A DNA stretch of 64,000 nucleotides from the NCBI RefSeq assembly GCF_003546865.1, contig NZ_CP023434.1, positions 434,001 through 498,000 of the forward strand, given 5' to 3'. The position numbers and the translations under genes were made by a program. Every line of letters begins with the position of its first letter. Positions within the stretch are counted from its first letter, which is position 1. Positions 25,018 to 32,206 of this stretch are shown here, piece by piece. Under the pieces are notes generated by a model that had not been told where the DNA came from, made no database searches, and saw only the letters and a program-made list of their open reading frames with translations. This DNA is from Suicoccus acidiformans (lineage in GTDB: Bacteria; Bacillota; Bacilli; Lactobacillales; Aerococcaceae).

Positions 25018-25215
25018 TTATTGCCTCCTAAACTCATTCACATTCACGCCTAGCGCATCCGCTAGCTTGAATGCTGTACTTAGCTTCATATCTTTGCTCT
25101 TTCCATTAATAAGCCTGATAATTGTAGAATGTTCCACACCTATTTCTTTTGCCAGGCTGTTAATGCTCCCTTCATGTTTATACACAAGATGTTGTATCTT
25201 TGAATTATTTAACAT
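25018..25215 (-). CDS. HTH regulator, copy 2 of a duplicated pair
   Basis: A 65-residue XRE-type protein with HTH GSINSLAKEIGVEHSTIIRLINGKSKDMKLSTAFKLADALGV, nearly the same as the copy at 24154-24366 (identical SKDMKLSTAFKLADALGV end). I place the start at ATG 25215 (MLNNSKIQHLV). It is divergent from the YjzC-like gene and shares with it the TGTG-N8-CACA site at 25256-25271. The duplication suggests two related but separable switches. Confidence 0.8.
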   Translation of the reverse strand: MLNNSKIQHLVYKHEGSINSLAKEIGVEHSTIIRLINGKSKDMKLSTAFKLADALGVNVNEFRRQ

Positions 25216-25254
25216 TGTTTTAATCATCTCCAGAACGTTAGTTTCTACTATATG

Positions 25255-25283
25255 TTGTGTTCGCAAACACAGCATGATATAAT
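25255..25283 (+). promoter_or_regulatory. Promoter with TGTG-N8-CACA operator, copy 2
   Basis: TTGTGT - 17 - TATAAT, rightward into the YjzC-like gene. The overlapping site TGTGTTCGCAAACACA (25256-25271) is an almost perfect palindrome. Same architecture and spacing as the site at 24405-24433. Confidence 0.65.
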
Positions 25284-25349
25284 TATTCTTGCTAATCGAC
25301 CTATACCAACTGAGCGATTAGTAAAATTAACTGGAACGGAGGTGAATAG

Positions 25350-25517
25350 ATGTCCAAAAATCTTTACAAACCAGGTGAAGACAATAAACCTGCTGGAAAA
25401 TATACAGAAGTCGGCCCTCGTGGTGGACAAGTTGATGATCCCCGTATCGTGAACATTGATAAGGGAGACCGGTTGCCACCAACCCAAAAACCAGGTAATA
25501 AGTGGAAAAAAGGTTAG
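25350..25517 (+). CDS. YjzC-like small protein
   Basis: A 55-residue basic protein (MSKNLYKPGEDNKPAGKYTEVGPRGG ... GDRLPPTQKPGNKWKKG) resembling the Bacillus YjzC/YjzC-like family, whose function is unknown. It has a good ACGGAGGTG site and the promoter at 25255. It is the second rightward gene within the leftward early region. It ends in a 4-base antiparallel overlap with the leftward neighbour. Confidence 0.7.
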   Translation: MSKNLYKPGEDNKPAGKYTEVGPRGGQVDDPRIVNIDKGDRLPPTQKPGNKWKKG

Positions 25518-25705
25518 CTAATATCAATAGATTTCTTTGAAAAGCAAAATGATTTTCCTAAGGCGTCGACTTGAATCCATGCTTCAGCTTTCAGATTTTC
25601 GCCTTCTCTATACTTAGTAATAAAATGATTAATTTTTCCTTTACCTGCTCGCCCTATCGCTACCCCAATAGTGACTAGGGCGAGTGTCTTTGCTATCTTC
25701 TTCAT
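25514..25705 (-). CDS. Small phage membrane-associated protein
   Basis: A 63-residue protein starting at ATG 25705 (MKKIAKTLALVTIGVAIGRAGKGKIN...). It has a basic N-terminus and one short hydrophobic segment at about residues 7-20, then a polar C-terminus with KAEAWIQVDALGKSF. The start overlaps the stop of the upstream HTH gene by 4 bases. No family recognised. Confidence 0.5.
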   Translation of the reverse strand: MKKIAKTLALVTIGVAIGRAGKGKINHFITKYREGENLKAEAWIQVDALGKSFCFSKKSIDIS

Positions 25706-25899
25706 CGTATCACCCCACATTCCAACTCCTCCGGCGTGATGCCATAAAACTCAGCTAATTCCTCTATATGTTCTTCACTTGGATTTCGGTCGATTTCCCA
25801 ATGAGAAACTGTCGTCTTATCAACTCCCAGCTCATGCGCCAGTTCGGATTGAGTTAGACCTGCCTCTTCTCTTAATTGCTTAAGTACTTCATGAATCAT
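25702..25899 (-). CDS. XRE-family HTH regulator
   Basis: A 65-residue DNA-binding protein consisting of one Cro/CI-type HTH: LKQLREEAGLTQSELAHELGVDKTTVSHWEIDRNPSEEHIEELAEFYGI. It lies in the early leftward cluster, coupled to the next gene by a 4-base overlap. It differs from the duplicated pair nearby and probably acts as an extra early regulator. Confidence 0.85.
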   Translation of the reverse strand: MIHEVLKQLREEAGLTQSELAHELGVDKTTVSHWEIDRNPSEEHIEELAEFYGITPEELECGVIR

Positions 25900-25903
25900 T
25901 CCA

Positions 25904-26080
25904 TTACCTCACTTTTCTAAAATCAACAACATTGTTGCTAGCCTTTGCATCGTCGTAACCATCTCTAAGTCCTGCTCGATAAGCTTTATTCTCGTCACTT
26001 TGTACAGATTGCTTCCCTAGTAAGAACCCACATAGTCCTATCGCAGGTACTGCAAGAATGGCCATGATTTCTATATACAT
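25904..26080 (-). CDS. Small membrane protein
   Basis: A 58-residue protein starting at ATG 26080 behind GGGGATGATGAG. The N-terminal hydrophobic helix (IEIMAILAVPAIGLCGFLLG) spans residues about 3-22. A charged tail follows with DENKAYRAGLRDGYDDAK. The composition suggests a single-pass membrane protein with a cytoplasmic tail. No family recognised. Confidence 0.55.
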   Translation of the reverse strand: MYIEIMAILAVPAIGLCGFLLGKQSVQSDENKAYRAGLRDGYDDAKASNNVVDFRKVR

Positions 26081-26175
26081 CTCATCATCCCCTAAATTCA
26101 TAATTTATAGTTTTAGCTGCAGCACCAAAAAGCTCTTCTACTTCCTTATCTGTCATCTCTTCGTATCCATCATAT

Positions 26176-26331
26176 TTACGCCCCCTTCCTTAGCTCTTCA
26201 CGGTCGGCTAATACGCTATACGCAATCTCCGTCTTATCATTTAATTCAACTACGACTCCCTCAATGCTCTCTTTACGAGTTCCGTCGAGCATGATGTGGA
26301 TGACGCTATATGTTTCGTTTGTATTTTTCAT
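26176..26331 (-). CDS. Small phage protein
   Basis: A 51-residue frame with GGAG five bases before ATG 26331 (MKNTNETYSVIHIMLDGTRKESIEGVVVELNDKTEIAYS...). It looks like a small beta-barrel-like protein. It is the first gene after the Cro-like gene in the early leftward operon. Between it and the next gene (26081-26175) I see only a 23-codon frame without a convincing start. Confidence 0.6.
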   Translation of the reverse strand: MKNTNETYSVIHIMLDGTRKESIEGVVVELNDKTEIAYSVLADREELRKGA

Positions 26332-26341
26332 GCGGTCTCCT

Positions 26342-26596
26342 TTATGCACTTCGTTCGTTTTTCCGAACTTTTGCGTTAAAAAAATATTCGTCTAACTCAT
26401 CATTGGGAATTCCCAATGCTTTAGCCATGTCTATTATTTCTTTGCTATCAAAAGTAGAATGACCATTAAGCTTTTTGCTCAACTTTGATTCCGTATCTAA
26501 AGTAGAGCAACTCAAGTTAGGGATTAGATTTTTGTAAGAAGCAAACTTCTCTCTAATGCGACCTCGAAGCTTTGAATAATCAAATTCAACAATCAT
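26342..26596 (-). CDS. Cro-like regulator (DUF739-type)
   Basis: An 84-residue protein divergent from the CI-like repressor. The HTH-like part (STLDTESKLSKKLNGHSTFDSKEIIDMAKALGIPNDELDEYFF) matches small phage DUF739/Cro proteins that turn on the lytic pathway. It is transcribed from the strong leftward promoter at 26642-26670. A further perfect operator copy lies inside the 3' end of this gene at 26353-26368. Confidence 0.8.
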   Translation of the reverse strand: MIVEFDYSKLRGRIREKFASYKNLIPNLSCSTLDTESKLSKKLNGHSTFDSKEIIDMAKALGIPNDELDEYFFNAKVRKNERSA

Positions 26597-26768
26597 AAAA
26601 TCCTCCTCTCTTTAGTTCGTTTTTCCGAACTAATTAACTTTATTGTACGGATAACCGAATTGTTTGTCAACTATTTTAGAAAAGAATTTTATTTATAACC
26701 AAAAATATTTTAGTATATTGACAAAATAGTTCGGATATGCGAATATTGTTGTAGGAAAGGAGTCTAAA
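26597..26768. promoter_or_regulatory. Divergent lysis/lysogeny switch with three operators
   Basis: Leftward promoter: TTGACA (complement 26665-26670), 17 bases, TACAAT (complement 26642-26647). Rightward promoter: TTGACA 26718-26723, 17 bases, GAATAT 26741-26746. Sixteen-base sites of form GTTCG-N6-CGAAC lie at 26615-26630 (perfect), 26645-26660 (one mismatch, in the leftward spacer) and 26729-26744 (one mismatch, on the rightward promoter). This is a classic Cro/CI control region. Confidence 0.85.
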
Positions 26769-27182
26769 ATGAAAATATCAGATAGAATTAGAGCTGCGCT
26801 CCACAATAAAGGTATAACACAAGCTGAGTTATCAAAACTTACAGGAATATCTAAGTCTGTTATAAGTGAATGGTTATCAGATAAATATGAGCCGAAACAA
26901 GATAAAATATATATTATGGCTGAAGCTTTAGATGTTAGCCCATCGTGGTTGTTTGGAATATCTGATCAGATGGAATCTGTTAATGATATTACTTCTATTT
27001 ATGAACAATTAGAACCCGAAAGACAGAAGCGAGTATATAGATACGCTGAGCATGAGTTAGATTTGCAGAAGGGTATGGAAGATGATGACATTTTAATCGC
27101 TGCCCACCATGACGATGATCTAACTGAAGAAGAAATGCAAGAAATTAATGACTTTATTAAGAAGGTGAAAGAAGAGAGGTAG
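26769..27182 (+). CDS. CI-like prophage repressor
   Basis: A 137-residue repressor without a LexA-type peptidase domain. The HTH is at residues 5-60 (ALHNKGITQAELSKLTGISKSVISEWLSDKYEPKQDKIYIMAEALDVS). The C-terminal half is acidic and helical, probably for dimerisation. It overlaps the rightward promoter/operator region and is followed by an ImmA-like gene, as in ICEBs1 and related phages. There the repressor is removed by a protease rather than by self-cleavage. Confidence 0.9.
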   Translation: MKISDRIRAALHNKGITQAELSKLTGISKSVISEWLSDKYEPKQDKIYIMAEALDVSPSWLFGISDQMESVNDITSIYEQLEPERQKRVYRYAEHELDLQKGMEDDDILIAAHHDDDLTEEEMQEINDFIKKVKEER

Positions 27183-27187
27183 CGAAT

Positions 27188-27589
27188 TTGAATGATTTAG
27201 AGAAGCTAATGGCTGAATACGATAATGAGCTAACTTTTAAATTTAGATCTGATATGCCTGATTGCTTATCTGGACTTATAGTAAATCGTAAAATATATAT
27301 AAATGCGAACTTACCTTTTCAGCAAGCTCTCGCTACCCTTGCTGAGGAGATTGGCCATTACGAAACTTCAGCCACAAAAAACATTGTTAATTATAAAGAG
27401 ATCGCTAATAGCAAAGAAGAAGTGAAAGCTAGGCGCTGGAGCTATCAGAAGTTAATTCCTATCGAATGTTTAACGAAATTTGAAAATCAGACTGTAATGA
27501 ATTATGAAGTTGCAGAAGAGCTAGAGTTACCAGTTGATGTTATCGAAGAAGCTTTTGAGATGTATAAAGTCAAGGGGGAATTGTTATAA
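27188..27589 (+). CDS. ImmA/IrrE-like protein with altered zinc motif
   Basis: A 133-residue protein of the short ImmA/IrrE family (DUF955), coupled to the repressor gene. The family motif is normally HExxH. Here the corresponding stretch is AEEIGHYE, so the first His is replaced by Glu while the second is kept. Such EExxH forms are known in phage ImmA-like proteins and their activity is uncertain. The start is a TTG with AGAGAGG upstream. It probably acts on the neighbouring repressor. Confidence 0.8.
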   Translation: MNDLEKLMAEYDNELTFKFRSDMPDCLSGLIVNRKIYINANLPFQQALATLAEEIGHYETSATKNIVNYKEIANSKEEVKARRWSYQKLIPIECLTKFENQTVMNYEVAEELELPVDVIEEAFEMYKVKGELL

Positions 27590-27642
27590 AAAAGCTACTA
27601 TAACCTATTAGATAACTGGTGTTTTACAAGGAGGAATAGAGA

Positions 27643-28143
27643 TTGAAAAAACTTTTACTTTTATCAAGCATATTAACTTTGTTGCCAATTACGACTATCC
27701 ATGCAGAAGATAATCAAAACCAAAATGAAGTAAGTCAAGTCAGTGAGTTACCCGAAGATGCAACTCCTCAGGAAATAGTAGAGCACTTCGCAAAATCTAT
27801 TTTTGGTGACAATCTAAAAGAAGTAAAATATGATGAGGAAACAGGGTATATTGAGGTTGATTCACGAATTGAAATCGGGGGATTGAGCTTAGCTTCTTCT
27901 AGACGTGGATTTGAGGGTCAAATTGTTGAATTTATGGAAGCTGTCAAAGATTTAGATTTTGAACTTTTAAGAGTTAGTGGTCTTGCTGATATGACAGATA
28001 AATACGGAAATACTGAATTAAGTAAGGTTGCAGTTTATCCTATTACCAAAGAAACAATTGATAAAATAAATTATGATAAGTTTATTTTAGATAATCTAGA
28101 GGAGCTAGCTGAAGGGACGTTTATCCATCCTGAATTTAGGTAG
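27643..28143 (+). CDS. Secreted protein, prophage cargo
   Basis: A 166-residue protein with a clear signal peptide (KKLLLLSSILTLLPITTIHA, cleavage near residue 22) and no lipobox Cys. The mature part is acidic, beginning with a Gln/Asn/Glu linker, and contains a repeated strand pattern. TTG start behind AAGGAGG. It lies in the lysogeny arm between the ImmA-like gene and the abi locus, where prophages carry genes expressed from the lysogen. No family recognised. A superinfection-exclusion or cell-surface role is a guess. Confidence 0.65.
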   Translation: MKKLLLLSSILTLLPITTIHAEDNQNQNEVSQVSELPEDATPQEIVEHFAKSIFGDNLKEVKYDEETGYIEVDSRIEIGGLSLASSRRGFEGQIVEFMEAVKDLDFELLRVSGLADMTDKYGNTELSKVAVYPITKETIDKINYDKFILDNLEELAEGTFIHPEFR

Positions 28144-28257
28144 ATGATAACTAGACTGCAACCTCATAGGTAATACAAATGTGATTTATCGGCCAAATTC
28201 AGGAGAGTTTCGGTAGATTTGCAGAAGATAATCAAGTGATAAAAGGAGTGTATTAAT

Positions 28258-28677
28258 TTGAGTGAAGAGCTAGTTATAGAAAATTGGACTGAGCCAGAAA
28301 TAGGATACGTAGTAGAAATCCCAAATTCATATACGATAATAGTGAGAATAACAAAAGATATATCTATCCATCATGGAGATTATATATCCATTTTTGAACC
28401 CGGACCATTAATTACGGATCCCAAAACCGACAAGAACTTAGGTCGATTTGATTTTATAAAAGATACTATACAAGTAGTAGAGATATACAATAATTTTCTT
28501 GTTTGTCAAAAACAAGAAAAAACAAAAGGTAATTCATTGACAATGGCCATCACACCTTTGCTACAAGAAAAAGAATACTATACAAACGTTGAATTGCCAG
28601 TTGATGATTCTGATAATAAAGAATGGCAAATAAAAGATTCTACAATAAAAATCCTAGATCCCATCAAGCTAGCTTGA
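28258..28677 (+). CDS. Prophage cargo protein of unknown function
   Basis: A 139-residue protein with TTG start and AAAGGAGTG site. Beta-rich N-terminal half (GYVVEIPNSYTIIVRITKDISIHHGDYISIFEPG), then DKNLGRFDFIKDTIQVVEIYNNFLVCQKQE, and a polar C-terminus. The alternating strands suggest a small barrel. I do not recognise a family. It ends 2 bases before the abi leader RNA region, so it may be part of the same defence cargo. Confidence 0.6.
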   Translation: MSEELVIENWTEPEIGYVVEIPNSYTIIVRITKDISIHHGDYISIFEPGPLITDPKTDKNLGRFDFIKDTIQVVEIYNNFLVCQKQEKTKGNSLTMAITPLLQEKEYYTNVELPVDDSDNKEWQIKDSTIKILDPIKLA

Positions 28678-28679
28678 CG

Positions 28680-28774
28680 ATTTCAGCTATGAATGATAGA
28701 ATAAGAGTGTCTGAAATGACAACGGGAAGTTGTCCGAGGCTCTTATTCCATACGGAAAGGAGCCTCGTTTTTTT
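28680..28774 (+). ncRNA. Structured RNA ahead of the abi gene (abiF-motif-like)
   Basis: Three consecutive hairpins without a gene: ATTTCAG/CTGAAAT (28680-28686 with 28711-28717), GACAAC/GTTGTC (28718-28723 with 28729-28734), and a terminator-like stem CGAGGCTC/GAGCCTCG (28735-28767) followed by seven T. The last stem contains the AAAGGAG site of the Abi gene starting at 28775. A structured RNA called the abiF motif has been described upstream of Abi_2 genes, with a terminator at its 3' end. This fits that layout, but I could not check the consensus. Confidence 0.6.
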
Positions 28775-29770
28775 ATGTGCGAATATGTCCATAAAGAGTC
28801 TTATGACGGACAGCTTGAAAAAATACAACAAAAAGGAATAATTATAAATTCTGAGCTACAGGCTCGTCAAGCTCTACAAAGTCATTCTTACTATACCATC
28901 ATCAATGGGTACAAAAGATATTTTTTAAAAGAAGGTGAGAGTGATTTAGTTAGAGAGGGCGTGACTTTCGATGATTTTATGCAAGTTTACTTTTTAGATG
29001 TGGATATAAGCAACGCATTATTCAAGTATATAATTTATATCGAAAAATCTATTAGGTCACGTCTAAGTTATACCGTAGCAATGAATATTGGAGACACTGA
29101 AGAAAAGTATCTAATTAGAAGCCACTACTCTGATAATAGAGGGACTAGAGCTACTGCGCTAAAAAGTATAGAGAATGTGATAAATGAGTCTAAGCGGAAT
29201 TCAACAACTAAGCATTTTAAAGATACAAAATTGAATATCCCTCCATGGATAGTCGTTAATGACCTTTCATTTTCTACTGTTATTTTTTGGTATGATATGC
29301 TAGATGATTCTCTTAAACGTGAAATTAGAAAAGATTATTTTGATAACTCTGGACTTTATCCAGAATTTCAAGAGATATTCTTTTATAATAACTTACAGTT
29401 TTTGAGAGAATACAGAAATCAGGCTGCCCATGGGAAAATCCATTTTAAAGAAAAAATATCACATAGCGTACATTTTCAATCAGCAAAACATTTTTTTAAT
29501 AATACGTTATATGATGATGAATTAGCACTTAGCGGTATAGGACGGAAAGATTTATATGCAGCTATTTCTGTAATATTAGGATTCACTATGGACGTAAATT
29601 TGAAAGCAAAATTCATTGAAGATTTACTGCTCAGGTTTTTACCGTATATCAACGGAAAAACGTTTGCACCTACGAAAAGGATAGCTGATCAAACGATTTA
29701 TGATCTATTTGATTTACCCCATGATTTATTTGAAAGGATTTATCTATACTTGAATACTATCAAATCATAA
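28775..29770 (+). CDS. Abi_2 family abortive infection protein (HEPN)
   Basis: A 331-residue protein of the AbiD/AbiF-type Abi_2 family, phage defence proteins with a HEPN RNase-like fold. The N-terminal DGQLEKIQQKGIIINSELQARQALQSHSYYTIINGY block is typical. The catalytic HEPN motif Rx4H is RNQAAH at residues 214-219. I place the start at ATG 28775 behind AAAGGAG. A TTG at 28730 would lie in the leader hairpin. Carried in the lysogeny arm, it probably protects the lysogen against other phages. Confidence 0.85.
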   Translation: MCEYVHKESYDGQLEKIQQKGIIINSELQARQALQSHSYYTIINGYKRYFLKEGESDLVREGVTFDDFMQVYFLDVDISNALFKYIIYIEKSIRSRLSYTVAMNIGDTEEKYLIRSHYSDNRGTRATALKSIENVINESKRNSTTKHFKDTKLNIPPWIVVNDLSFSTVIFWYDMLDDSLKREIRKDYFDNSGLYPEFQEIFFYNNLQFLREYRNQAAHGKIHFKEKISHSVHFQSAKHFFNNTLYDDELALSGIGRKDLYAAISVILGFTMDVNLKAKFIEDLLLRFLPYINGKTFAPTKRIADQTIYDLFDLPHDLFERIYLYLNTIKS

Positions 29771-29836
29771 AAAGTTTTATTTAAAAAATCCCACTCCCTA
29801 ACCGACCAAAGCTGTGGAGTGAGATTCGACACAAAT

Positions 29837-29884
29837 AGCTTAGGGCTAAGCTTATTTGCTATGCCCTATTTTATCAGAAATAGG
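29837..29884 (+). promoter_or_regulatory. Hairpins in the integrase leader
   Basis: Two perfect stems precede the recombinase start: AGCTTAG-GG-CTAAGCT near 29837-29852 and CCTATTT-TATCAG-AAATAGG at 29865-29884. The second overlaps the AGGAG ribosome site, so it can mask translation of the recombinase. The 29771-29836 stretch holds only a CACTCC/GGAGTG stem that would serve as a leftward terminator. Confidence 0.45.
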
Positions 29885-29895
29885 AGTGAAATACT

Positions 29896-31323
29896 ATGCT
29901 AACAGGAATTTACGTTAGAGTAAGTACCCAAGAACAAGTAAACGAAGGGTACTCAATTGGAGAACAGACCGAAAGACTGCAAGCCTATTGCACGGCCAAA
30001 GGTTGGGATGTTGCAAATGTATACACAGACGGAGGCTACAGTGGTGCGAACACCGACAGACCTGCGTTAAAACAAATGATTACGGATATTAAACAAGGCA
30101 AATTAGAAGCAGTACTGGTTTATAAGTTAGATAGATTATCCCGGTCACAGAAAGATACACTGCTTCTTATAGAGGACGTCTTCAATCCAAATAACGTAGC
30201 GTTCATAAGCATGAACGAAAACTTCGACACCTCTACCCCTTTTGGCAGAGCGATGATAGGGATACTATCTGTGTTCTCTCAACTTGAAAGAGAGCAAATT
30301 CGTGAGCGTATGCAAATGGGTTTAGATGCTAGAGCTAAGGAAGGTCTTTGGCATGGCGGAGGATGGGATCCAATCGGTTATGATTATGTCGACGGCGAAC
30401 TAATTATTAATGAGTACGAGGCAGAACAAGTTCGTAAGATACATTCGTTATTCCAGGCTGGTTGGCCTATTAACCGAATCAGAAATTATATGAACGAGCG
30501 TTACACCACAAAGACAGGTGGCTGGAAGCATGACTCATCAATCCAGAGTGCACTCAAGACCGAGCTATACACAGGTGTCATCAACTGGAAAGGTAACAGT
30601 TATCCAGGTAAACATCAGGCTATATTAACTCAAGAAACATTCGACAAGTCACAGAAATTATACGACGAAAGAGACAGTAGCAAGAATGGCGGCAAACGTT
30701 ACTTTCAAGCTAAACACATGCTGACCGGATTATTGTATTGTGCTCATTGTGGTGGTAGGTATTTTGCTAAGGGTTCATTCTCTGGCCACAAACCTAATCG
30801 AACTTATCGGCCTTATTATACGTGTTACTCTAGAGCTAAGACGAACAAACGTATGATTAAAGACCCTAATTGTATGAATACTGCTTTTGCAGTTGTTAAA
30901 CTCGATGAGATTATTTCTGATGAGATTAAGAAGCTGATCTTTAATCCATATTTATTAGAACAAGCTACTGATGCGGACGATAATAGTTCAGAGATAAAAG
31001 CCTATGAGAAACGAATCAGCGACATCGATAAGCAACTAGAGCGATTGTTAGACTTATATCAAATGGGATTATCTCAGAAAGATGAAGTATTAGAGAGAAT
31101 AGATAAGTTAAACATTGAGAAGGAAAGATTAGTCGATTACGTCGAGCAATTAGAAGATGACGAACCTGATTTAAGCATTGAGGAAACTAAAGCTATTTTA
31201 CTTACAGCGGAAGAAATACTAAATAGTGATGAAAAAGAAAAAAAGAGAGCGCTCACGCACTCTCTCATATCAAGTATCATAATTGATGGGGACGAGATTA
31301 TTATTAACTGGGCTTTTAACTAA
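29896..31323 (+). CDS. int: Large serine recombinase (integrase)
   Basis: A 475-residue large serine integrase. The resolvase domain spans residues 1-150 with the catalytic Ser10 in YVRVSTQEQVNEGYS and the KLDRLSRSQKD motif. A recombinase domain follows (GGWDPIGYDY ... GNSYPGKHQAIL). The zinc ribbon carries CAHCGG and, further on, the Cys residues of YYTCYSRAK and DPNCMN. A coiled coil fills residues about 360-430. It directs integration between attP and the attB inside rbsK, which lies directly downstream. Confidence 0.95.
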   Translation: MLTGIYVRVSTQEQVNEGYSIGEQTERLQAYCTAKGWDVANVYTDGGYSGANTDRPALKQMITDIKQGKLEAVLVYKLDRLSRSQKDTLLLIEDVFNPNNVAFISMNENFDTSTPFGRAMIGILSVFSQLEREQIRERMQMGLDARAKEGLWHGGGWDPIGYDYVDGELIINEYEAEQVRKIHSLFQAGWPINRIRNYMNERYTTKTGGWKHDSSIQSALKTELYTGVINWKGNSYPGKHQAILTQETFDKSQKLYDERDSSKNGGKRYFQAKHMLTGLLYCAHCGGRYFAKGSFSGHKPNRTYRPYYTCYSRAKTNKRMIKDPNCMNTAFAVVKLDEIISDEIKKLIFNPYLLEQATDADDNSSEIKAYEKRISDIDKQLERLLDLYQMGLSQKDEVLERIDKLNIEKERLVDYVEQLEDDEPDLSIEETKAILLTAEEILNSDEKEKKRALTHSLISSIIIDGDEIIINWAFN

Positions 31324-31338
31324 GCCTAGTTTTTTTAT
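31311..31338 (+). terminator. Terminator of the recombinase gene
   Basis: Stem CTGGGCTT / AAGCCTAG with a 6-base loop (one G-U pair), overlapping the stop codon, followed by seven T and then TATTTT. It separates the lysogeny arm from the rbs operon fragment, so transcription from the phage should not read into rbsD-rbsA-rbsC-rbsB. Confidence 0.75.
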
Positions 31339-31385
31339 TTTACCTTGATCAGTTGCGCTAAACTCTCCACAAGAAACGATTGAGG
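31339..31385. other. Right attachment site region (attR)
   Basis: The junction between phage and host sequence. The ribokinase frame is open from 31349, with recognisable ribokinase residues (SPQETIEG) from 31364, while everything before the recombinase terminator is phage. The crossover should therefore lie between about 31339 and 31365. The exact core can only be fixed by comparison with attL or an uninterrupted host gene. Confidence 0.7.
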
Positions 31386-32206
31386 GGAATGATATTGCGT
31401 TTTCATTTGGAGGGAAAGGAGCTAATCAGGCTATTGCAGCTGCAAGATTAGGCGCCTCGACTACAATGATTGGTGCTGTGGGTACTGACGTATTTGGAGA
31501 TAATTTAGTTGAGAACTTAAAAGAGAATAATGTAGACACATCCAAAGTAATAAAGGTTGATATCGCGTCAGGAACAGCTTTGATTCAGTTAATCGAGAAA
31601 GATAATTCGATTATTTATATTCCAGGTGCAAATGCAAAGTTTGCAGTTGAAAATTTAAAAGAGTATGAGGAATTCATTCTGCAAGCGAAAATCGTTATTC
31701 TTCAGAATGAACTAACCATACAAGTTGTAGAGGCAGTCATAGATTTATGCTATAGAAGAAACATAGCAGTACTGTATAATCCAGCTCCTGCTAAGCATAT
31801 TGATAAATCATATTTAGACAAAGTTTCTTACTTGACCCCGAATGAGACAGAATTTTCTGTGTTATTTCCAAATCAGACTTTAGAGGATGTTTTGAAGAAG
31901 TATCCGAATAAAGTGATTGTAACTCTTGGTTCAAAAGGAGCAATTTTTCACGATGGTGCTTCTATTCAAGAAATCCCAGCAATTTTTACAGAGAATGTTG
32001 TAGATACTACAGGAGCAGGCGATTGCTTTAATGGTGCTTTTGCCGCTGGTATCATTAACAATCTTGATATTGAAAACGCTATTAAGTTTGCAAATATAGC
32101 CTCGTCCATCTCTATCCAGCATTTCGGAGCCCAGTCGGGATACCCAACCATTAATCAGATAAAGGAGCATCCTCAGTATGAAGAAGCATGGAATTTTAAA
32201 CAGTGA
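31349..32206 (+). pseudogene. rbsK: Ribokinase rbsK, 3' fragment interrupted by the prophage
   Basis: The frame lacks the first ~25 residues of a PfkB ribokinase. It continues with SPQETIEGNDIAFSFGGKGANQAIAAARLGA and ends with the PfkB signature DTTGAGDCFNGAFAAG carrying the catalytic Asp. No start codon matches a normal N-terminus. The first ATG (31466) would lose about 65 residues including the GGKGANQ substrate loop. It normally phosphorylates D-ribose at O5. It overlaps rbsD by 29 bases. It would be restored by prophage excision. Confidence 0.9.

Larger units (their letters stand above)
1..31345. mobile_element. Temperate siphovirus prophage (right part, left end outside window)
   Basis: A continuous phage gene set runs from tail genes at the left edge to a large serine recombinase at the right. 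Gene order is typical of SPP1/PBSX-like Firmicutes siphophages: late genes leftward, early genes leftward, lysogeny genes rightward. The right boundary is sharp, because an interrupted ribokinase reading frame resumes about 10 bases after the recombinase terminator. Lysis genes and attL must lie beyond base 1. All packaging, head, connector and tail genes seen here are open, so the prophage may be functional. Confidence 0.95.

Noticed and set aside
26081-26175. 23-codon frame MTDKEVEELFGAAAKTINYEFRG
   Set aside because: No convincing start or ribosome site; could be real but not supportable.
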